64,000 bases of DNA from the NCBI GenBank assembly GCA_965153455.1, contig OZ234494.1, positions 2,790,001 through 2,854,000 of the forward strand, given 5' to 3'. Both the position numbers and the translations under genes were made by a program. Below, one piece after another: positions 58,401 to 64,000 of the stretch. Position 1 is the first letter of the stretch, and the number at the start of each line of letters is the position of its first letter. Below the pieces are notes generated by a model. The model saw only the letters and a program-made list of their open reading frames with translations, was not told where the DNA came from and did no database searches. Origin of the DNA: Sphagnum compactum (Eukaryota; Bryophyta; Sphagnopsida; Sphagnales).

Positions 58401-61400
58401 CTTCCTCCCATGCCTTTCTTACAATGTTCAACTCCGTTCTTTGTGTCAACAATTCATTGGCTTGAATTGCCCCTTCTTCCATATGTGCCTTCATCATAGA
58501 GAGCAACTGCCGCTGTAGCTCAACAAACTCCTGCTTGGTCTCATTGACCGTCTTCAATAGCAGGGCTTTCCCAAAGCTCAATTCTTCCTTCAGGAACAAA
58601 ACCCCTTGTTCTTTTTCACATATTGCAGATGTAAGCAGCATCGTCTCATGTGCCAACTCCTGGAAAAGAAAAGAAAAAAAAAACTTGACACCCAGTTAGG
58701 TGTCCACTGCCTGCTCCAACCCATCATACATACCCAAACTTTTGCAAGCCAACAAAATCCACCTGATATGACAGGTCCCATGTCCATTATGACAGTTCCC
58801 AAGTTACATCCATATGTCATTGTACAGAAGAATGTGTCCAGGCAGGTGCACCAGTGATCTTACCTGAAGCTGCTGATACAGATCACAGGATTCCTGCTTG
58901 GCAAGCTTTAACTCAAGGTTCAGACTTTCACACTTGCTCACTTCCAGCTGCACCTTTTCTTCACTCTGCACATGACCCCCACAAAGATGCAGTCTTGATT
59001 CAAATTCTGGCTCTTCTTCTTCTTCTTTACTCTGCTTCATGATGATCCTTCCAAATTTCATCTCCGAAAACATCCATCATAACCATGATGCACCAGTCCC
59101 TCAGAAAAGAAGTTGAGGACATTGATTTTAGCATTTCCTATCATGTCTCTGTGTCAAAAGTACTGTGTACCTGCTGGAGCTCCAGCTTGAGATTCGCAAT
59201 GATTTGAACATTCTGAGCTTGTGCCATTTCTTGTCCAACAGTGGCATAAGCAGTAGCCATGTTCAGATCCCTTTCCTTCTCAAGTGCTTCCGATTTCAAA
59301 TCTTCAACCACATCTTGCAGTTCATTCAATTGCCTGCTCAAGATTTACACAGAATCCACACACAATTTTAGTGTTGAAAAATAGGAGTCTTTCTCACTCA
59401 AGGTCAGCTCAGAGTGGGCAAAATTTGTACCTTTCTAGTACAGTATGTGACTGTAGACAGGAGACAAGTTTAGCACGACATTCAATGAGCTCAGAGTTGT
59501 ATTTTTCTGCCTGCAAATTGATAAACCGAGCAGCAATTTAGAAAAACCCCAAAACCTGCAACAAATGCATCCCGAAATGTCATTCAACTTGCCATATATG
59601 GATTCCGCATATGCTGCTGAACAATGGGTACTTGCCTCAATCTGCAGCAGCTCATTTTCATGTGCTAGCTTTTCAGATATTGCAGCCTGTAGAGCTTCTT
59701 CATTCACCTTGACTGCAAGACTCTCATTTTCGACCAGCCTCTCCTCCTCTGTAACAACAACATCCCTCTCCAAATGACACTCTTCTTCTTCTCCTTCTTC
59801 CAGCTCCCATGGTTGTCTGGTTGTTATTCTGGTGGTTCTTTCCTCCATTTCCATCAAAATACCATCAGTCTGAATCTCAGCTTGGTCCATTCGACCTGTC
59901 ATAATAGACCATGCCTGCTGTGCTGCCACATACTTCTGCTCAATTGTACTCAGTGTCTTCATCAAGGTTTCTTTCTCCACGTTCCATGCTTCCATCGCCA
60001 TTGCCAGTTCTTGTTCTTTCTCAGATGTAAGCTGCAGAGCTTCATTTGCCTCCTGTGAAAGCCTCTCATTTACAACCCACATCTCTGAAATCTCCCTCTC
60101 CAAACACACTTTCTCTTCTTCCCAAGCTTGTTTGGCAATGGCAAGCTCCTTCATTTCCACTGGCAGAGCATCAACATGAATCTCTGCTTCTACCTCCATG
60201 CAATGATGGCTCATGATCAAGAGTGGCTCCTGCTGTGCAGCAGCAGCAGCAGCAGCAGCAGCAACATGCTGATCTTGATCAGTCTCACCCACTGTCTCAA
60301 TTTGGGTTGTTTCTTTCTCCAAGCTCTGATCTGCAACTCTCTCACACGAAAATCCTCGTTCTTCATCAGATACCTCAGATGCAACCACCGGCAGCAGAGC
60401 TTGATTTGAAACCCTAGAAAGCCTCTCGATTTCAACCTGCATCTCTGACACTTCCCTCTCCAAACATGCCTTCTCATTCTCCCATGCTTGTGTGGCTATG
60501 CCAAGCTCCTCATCAGCTTGAATCTCTGCTTGCTCCATGCGATCTGTCATGATACACAGTGCCGACTGCACCGCAACATACTCCTGCTCCATCATGTTCA
60601 ATCTCCTCATCAGTGTCGCTTTCTCCGAGCTCCACGCTTCCATCAGGATTGACTGCTCTTTCTCAAACACCATAGATGCAATCTGTAGAGCTTCATCAAC
60701 CTCCACAGCAAGGATTTCCTTGTTTTCAAGCTGCATCTCCGAAACCTCCCTCTGCAAATGGATCTTCTCTTCATCCCACACTAGTCTAGCTCTGGTAAGC
60801 TCCTTCAATTCCATAGACATTGTAGTGGCTCGAATCTCTGCTTCCTTCATGCAATCCTTCATTGTCCCAAGCGTCTGCTGTGCCTTGGCATACTCCTGCT
60901 TCATCTCCATCAATGTTTTAATCAGCATTTCTTTCTCCAAGTTCCACTCTTCCCACTCAGACAGTCCTTTCTCAGATACTGTAGACACAAGCTGCAGAGC
61001 TTCATTCACCTCCACTGCAAGTCTCTCATTTTCCACCTTCATTTCAGAAACCTCCATCTCCAAGCGTGCCTTCTCTTCCTCCCAGGATTCCCTGGCTATG
61101 GTAAGCACCTTCACTTCCATAGACAGTGCATCAGCTCGAATCTCTACTTCCTTCATGCAATCCTTCATGGCTGAGAGCATGTGCTGTGTCTCAGCATACA
61201 CCTTCTCAGTGTCGCTCAGTGTCTTGATCAGCATTTCTTTCTCTGAGTACCATTCTTCCCGTGCAAGTGACAGTTCTTTCCCTTTCTCGGACACCGCAGA
61301 TGCAAGCTGCAAAGCTTCTTCGTTAGCCTCAGCTGCAAGCCTCTCCTTCTCAACCTGCATCTCATTTTCCATGTCCATCAGCTGTGCTTGCATAGAGGTA

Positions 61401-64000
61401 ATGGCAAGAGCTGTTTCCATCTCTGCTTGTGAGCGTGACCAATCCATTTCTTGTTGCTGCGCACTCATCATGACTTGCTCTTGCTGAAACTTCGCATTCA
61501 GCTCTTGGGCTATTGCAAGCTCCTTCTTTGCTTGATCAAGCTTGTCCACAAGTGCACTCCTTTCCGGCTCACTGGGTATGTCCACCTGCTGCTTCACTAC
61601 TTCTGATTCCACGCCATCACAACGAAGCTCTTGCTTCTGCTCATCCTCCTTCATCAGTTCCCATTCCAACTGGTTGATTTTCCTCTTCAGAAAGCGTTCT
61701 CTATCTTCCCTCCTCTTCAGTCTTCGCACCATCTTCTCATGTTCCAATTGCAGGCTCTGGAGCGCAGTAACAGATAAAAGTAGCTTCTTTTCTGCCGCCG
61801 GTGCTGCTGCTCCAACCACAGTTCCCTCCTCCTCCTCCTCCTCCACCTCCTTCTCAAGTTTGCAAGCTGCTGGTTCATCCTTCAACTCAGCACAACTTCT
61901 TCTTACCATGAGCTCTGCTGCCAATAGTCTTTCCTCAACTTCTTTTGTGCAAAGATCACACTCCTCAAGCAACATAGCTTCATGTTCCAACGACTCCTGG
62001 AACAAAGCATGACCAAATCCACAATGGGTATTACCACAATCCTCAGTGCCATCTGTAGTGTCATTTTTAGTGACAAAAAAAGAGATCAAGAACTCACAGT
62101 GCACATAGAGCTTCTTTTATGGGAAGTTTGCAATAATTGATTTTACCTGAAGCTGGCGATGCAAGTCCTGCGACTCCTGCAATGCGGCCTTTAACTCAAG
62201 CTCCAGACTTTCACACCTGCTTGCTTCCAGCTTTGCCCTTTCTTCGCTCTGCACATCATGCTACCATCATGATGATCAGCTTCCAGATTTTCCGAACTCC
62301 ACAGGGATACCAATACTGCTAATCCAACTTATAAACTGGATGTGATGTTTTTGCCAGACTGAGTTCTTTATGTTGATGGACAGGCGCAGCTCTATTTACC
62401 TGCTGGAGTTCCAGCTTGAGGTCTGCAATAAGTTGAGCATTCTGCCTCTGTTCCTCTTCTACAGCAGCAACCTGAGCAGTCAAGTTCAGATCCACTTCCT
62501 TTGCACATGCCTCTGATTTCAGTTCTTCAACTACACCTTGCAGCTCATCCACCTGCCTGCTCAATGAACCCATGCACATGACCCACAATTTAGTATTTGC
62601 ACTGTGTAAGTGCCCATTATTTTCTTTCTTATCTTCAAAAGGAAACAGGAAGAAGAGTCGCAGAAAAGTCTGTACCTTTCCAATGCAACTTGGGACTGGA
62701 GACATGACGTGAGCTTACTCTGACACTCATCCAGCTCGGAGCGGTATCTGTCGGCCTGCTCAAAAGTGAGAGAAAAAAAATTCTCTCAGAAAAATTCCAA
62801 AATTTATACTATTATCGGTAGAATGACCCAATAGGCACAGGCTAAAGAATGTGTACCTCAATGCGTAGCAGCTCATTTTCATGAGCTTTTACACCAAGCT
62901 CAGAAGTAGCCTCTGCCTTCTGTTCATTGACAACACCTTGCAGCTCATCGATTTGCCTGCTCACAATTGCACACAACTTACACACAAACTTAGCATATTA
63001 TTCACCAAAAGCATCTTTTCTTGGTGGTTTATTCAGCACCTAAAAGGAAAGTAAAAATCATACCTCTCAAGTGCTGATTGCGACTGAAGGCAAGAGGTGA
63101 GGTTATTGCGACACTCATCAAGCTCGGAACGGTAATTATCAGCCTGCATTTCAAAACACCAGAGAAAAATGTTAATACAAAGACAAATTCACAAATCACA
63201 AAGACAAAAACAAATCCAAAATACCATTCTTCTTCCCCTCCTTGCAGCAGCCCAGCTTCTGGATGGACTGATGATCCACAAAGTGTTACCTCGATGCGCA
63301 GCAACTCAATCTCACGAGCATTTGCAGCAATCTCTGGTGCCAGCAGCTTCTTCTGAATAAAACAGAGCACAACAAGGTCAGTGGGGTGCAGAGCTTCACC
63401 CAAAAATCATAAGTAGTTTCCACAGAGAAAAAGCCACATGGATGGGTTTGACAAAATTCTGATCATGGGTATTGGCAGTTAAGAAGAAAATCCCACACCT
63501 GTGGAGTCGTCAGGGGAACAAGACCTTGCTCTAGTGCAATTTTTCCTTCCAGCACATCCAACAACTGGAAGCAACCATACCCACAAAATAAAAAAAGATC
63601 TCAATACATGTAAGAACTACACATAATTTCTGTTTTCCTATGAACCTTGCTAGCAATCATCAGGTGTAGTGGCACCTCTGTCGAATCTCTTATCAACATG
63701 GATCCTTTTTGTTTTGTACCTTATCACGCAGGTTGACAATCTCCTGTGCCATAACATCACGATCGCCTTGTTGGAATTCCTTTAAGCTGCACACACATTT
63801 GCAGAGACAAAAATTCTCAATTTGTTACAACAGAAGCATCAGACAGATATGGATTTTCTACATCTCTCACAGTTTGGTTTTAGTATCTACAAAATATTCC
63901 AGGGGAATTCTAGAATGCTTTTTGTACGCTAGAAGATAAAATGAGGATAGAGAATCAACCTTTTGATATGATCCAAAAGGCGGATGTTTTCAGCAGCAAA
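52477..64000 (-). CDS. KIN12: KIN-12 kinesin (POK-like), stalk and C-terminus, partial
   Basis: The motor lies beyond 64000; 26 exons (about 2,580 residues) are visible. The 5'-most exon, FAAENIRLLDHIKR, then LKEFQQGDRDVMAQEIVNLR, matches the neck-distal region of KIN-12. The C-terminal part is diagnostic: SPFKCMGKGLSQQMNSELD, RIEELDALATSRQKE, SMTHDIVRELLGVKLDISNY, WLEEINRRQAEMVAARVSVE, QQRIHHHARIKEENNALR, RVNDELARYR, LNIDEEQCLRSKLQ, and a last exon 52572-52477 ending NFFSPQR. Almost everything between is coiled coil. Two giant exons (61996-59636 and 58659-55858) are repeat-expanded and belong to a duplicated four-exon cassette. KIN-12 motors such as POK1/POK2 work at the preprophase-band site and phragmoplast to place the new cell wall. 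POK-like is inferred from the C-terminus; KIN-12E/F remain possible. Confidence 0.9.
52656..52684. repeat. Interstitial telomere-type repeat (TTTAGGG), KIN-12 last intron
   Basis: About four tandem GGGTTTA units immediately inside the last intron of KIN-12, within about 20 bases of its donor (exon 25 ends near 52697). The orientation is opposite to the block at 51611-51632. Confidence 0.9.
55858..58659 (-). other. KIN-12 giant exon D2, 934 codons
   Basis: One open exon of 2802 bp, acceptor TTTTCCAG and donor GTATCT, phase 0 at both ends. It opens ELAHETMLLTSAICEKEQGV and is predicted coiled coil throughout, with heptad-like Leu, Glu and Lys spacing. Its central third is the 53-residue repeat array. 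It ends VAKAHATQQEAITTDVYE and is followed by an exon starting AATLLKSHVNRG. Antisense open frames here (254 codons at 56318-57082) are shadows of the repeats. Confidence 0.9.
56296..57436 (-). repeat. 159 bp (53-residue) coding tandem repeat in KIN-12
   Basis: About seven full or partial units read VVRLQAALGAAEDELQSSQA, then ARCTAEAEVKTLEES, KHLELQSMEKLLQENMNE. The DNA anchor CCTTGCTGCTTGTGAG recurs at 56341 and 56500, exactly 159 bp apart. Two neighbouring units (56461-56619 and 56620-56778) differ at fewer than ten positions by eye, while units nearer 57400 are degraded, one with a large internal deletion. The array therefore grew at its 3' (C-terminal) side recently. Indels stay in frame throughout. 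Confidence 0.95.
58864..59510 (-). repeat. KIN-12 exon cassette copy 2 (small exons A, B, C)
   Basis: Exons 59510-59431 (80 bp, AEKYNSELIECRAKLVSCLQ), 59333-59171 (163 bp, RQLNELQDVVEDLKSEALEK) and 58965-58864 (102 bp, SEEKVQLEVSKCESLNLELK). They repeat the order, phases and lengths of the upstream set at 62755-62147. The giant exon D2 follows as the fourth member. Confidence 0.9.
59636..61996 (-). other. KIN-12 giant exon D1, 787 codons, GC donor
   Basis: A 2361 bp open exon, phase 0. It opens ESLEHEAMLLEECDLCTKEV and includes an acidic run near 61835 (poly-Glu) and a poly-Ala stretch coded by a CAG/CTG run at 60238-60263. It carries a coding repeat of about 102-105 residues. It ends AHENELLQIE. 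The donor is GAG|GCAAGT, a GC-type site; the nearest GT (59631) would break the frame into the next exon, whereas the GC site keeps it. Confidence 0.85.
59880..61330 (-). repeat. About 102-105 residue coding repeat in KIN-12 exon D1
   Basis: Units run EKEMLIKTL, YAETQHMLSAMKDCMKE, EIRADALSMEVKVLTIARES, WEEEKARLEMEVSEM, NERLAVEVNEALQLVSTVSE. Anchors for the start of a unit lie near 61230, 60930, 60610 and 59960; the gap before the last holds a diverged or inserted stretch. Units are far less alike than those of exon D2, so this expansion is older. Confidence 0.85.
62147..62755 (-). repeat. KIN-12 exon cassette copy 1 (small exons A, B, C)
   Basis: Exons 62755-62676 (80 bp, ADRYRSELDECQSKLTSCLQ), 62556-62400 (157 bp, RQVDELQGVVEELKSEACAK) and 62248-62147 (102 bp, SEERAKLEASRCESLELELK). 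A third, shorter A-B pair lies further upstream: 63143-63064 (80 bp, ADNYRSELDECRNNLTSCLQ) and 62956-62857 (100 bp, RQIDELQGVVNEQKAEATSE). Exon A is 80 bp in all three copies. Confidence 0.9.

Noticed and set aside
60537-61487. 316-codon Ser-rich open frame on the + strand
   Set aside because: Antisense shadow of KIN-12 exon D1; long only because Glu and Leu codons seldom give stops on the other strand.
61542-62012. 156-codon open frame on the + strand
   Set aside because: Also antisense to KIN-12 exon D1, low complexity, no family features.
34401-64000. The two kinesin regions as one split gene
   Set aside because: KIN-1 has its own start, complete motor and stop, and CUL3 plus a HAD gene lie between. 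The KIN-12 C-terminus is a different family.

Overview
This is a window of plant nuclear DNA. It is AT-rich, its genes carry many short GT-AG introns, and it holds interstitial TTTAGGG-type repeats. Its gene set includes a KIN-12 (phragmoplast-type) kinesin, a plant-type KIN-1 kinesin and a one-intron CUL3. The decayed retroelements suggest a seed-free land plant such as a fern or lycophyte, but that is inference; land plant is secure, the clade is not.

Layout. 1-34 kb is repeat-rich and gene-poor: tandem repeats, two decayed hAT transposases (about 3.9-5.7 kb and 24.2-26.5 kb, + strand), a decayed non-LTR retrotransposon (about 14.6-18.6 kb, - strand) and a younger, broken LINE (about 28.7-32.6 kb, + strand). 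Two genes sit in this zone: an intact three-exon linker-histone-fold gene (7929-9514, -) and a bHLH gene copy (11981-13336, -) that looks inactivated.

34-64 kb is gene-dense. In order: KIN-1 kinesin (34401-40458, -, 18 exons, about 609 aa); a 1.5 kb divergent promoter made of small tandem repeats with five ACGTCA cores; CUL3 (41982-45455, +, 734 aa); a HAD phosphatase (47291-49587, -, 5 exons, 267 aa); and the stalk and C-terminus of a giant KIN-12 kinesin (52477 to beyond 64000, -, 26 visible exons, roughly 2,580 residues). Exon models were built by hand from splice consensus, reading phase and remembered family sequence; phases add up for KIN-1, CUL3, the HAD gene, the histone-fold gene and the KIN-12 exons measured in full.

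Functionally the right half joins microtubule motors (KIN-1, KIN-12) with a ubiquitin-ligase scaffold (CUL3). This is adjacency, not an operon. The most notable structure is in KIN-12: a four-exon cassette has been duplicated in tandem with exon lengths and phases preserved, and its two giant exons have separately expanded different coding repeats (about 102-105 residues in one, 53 residues in the other). No CRISPR, tRNA or rRNA gene could be supported.
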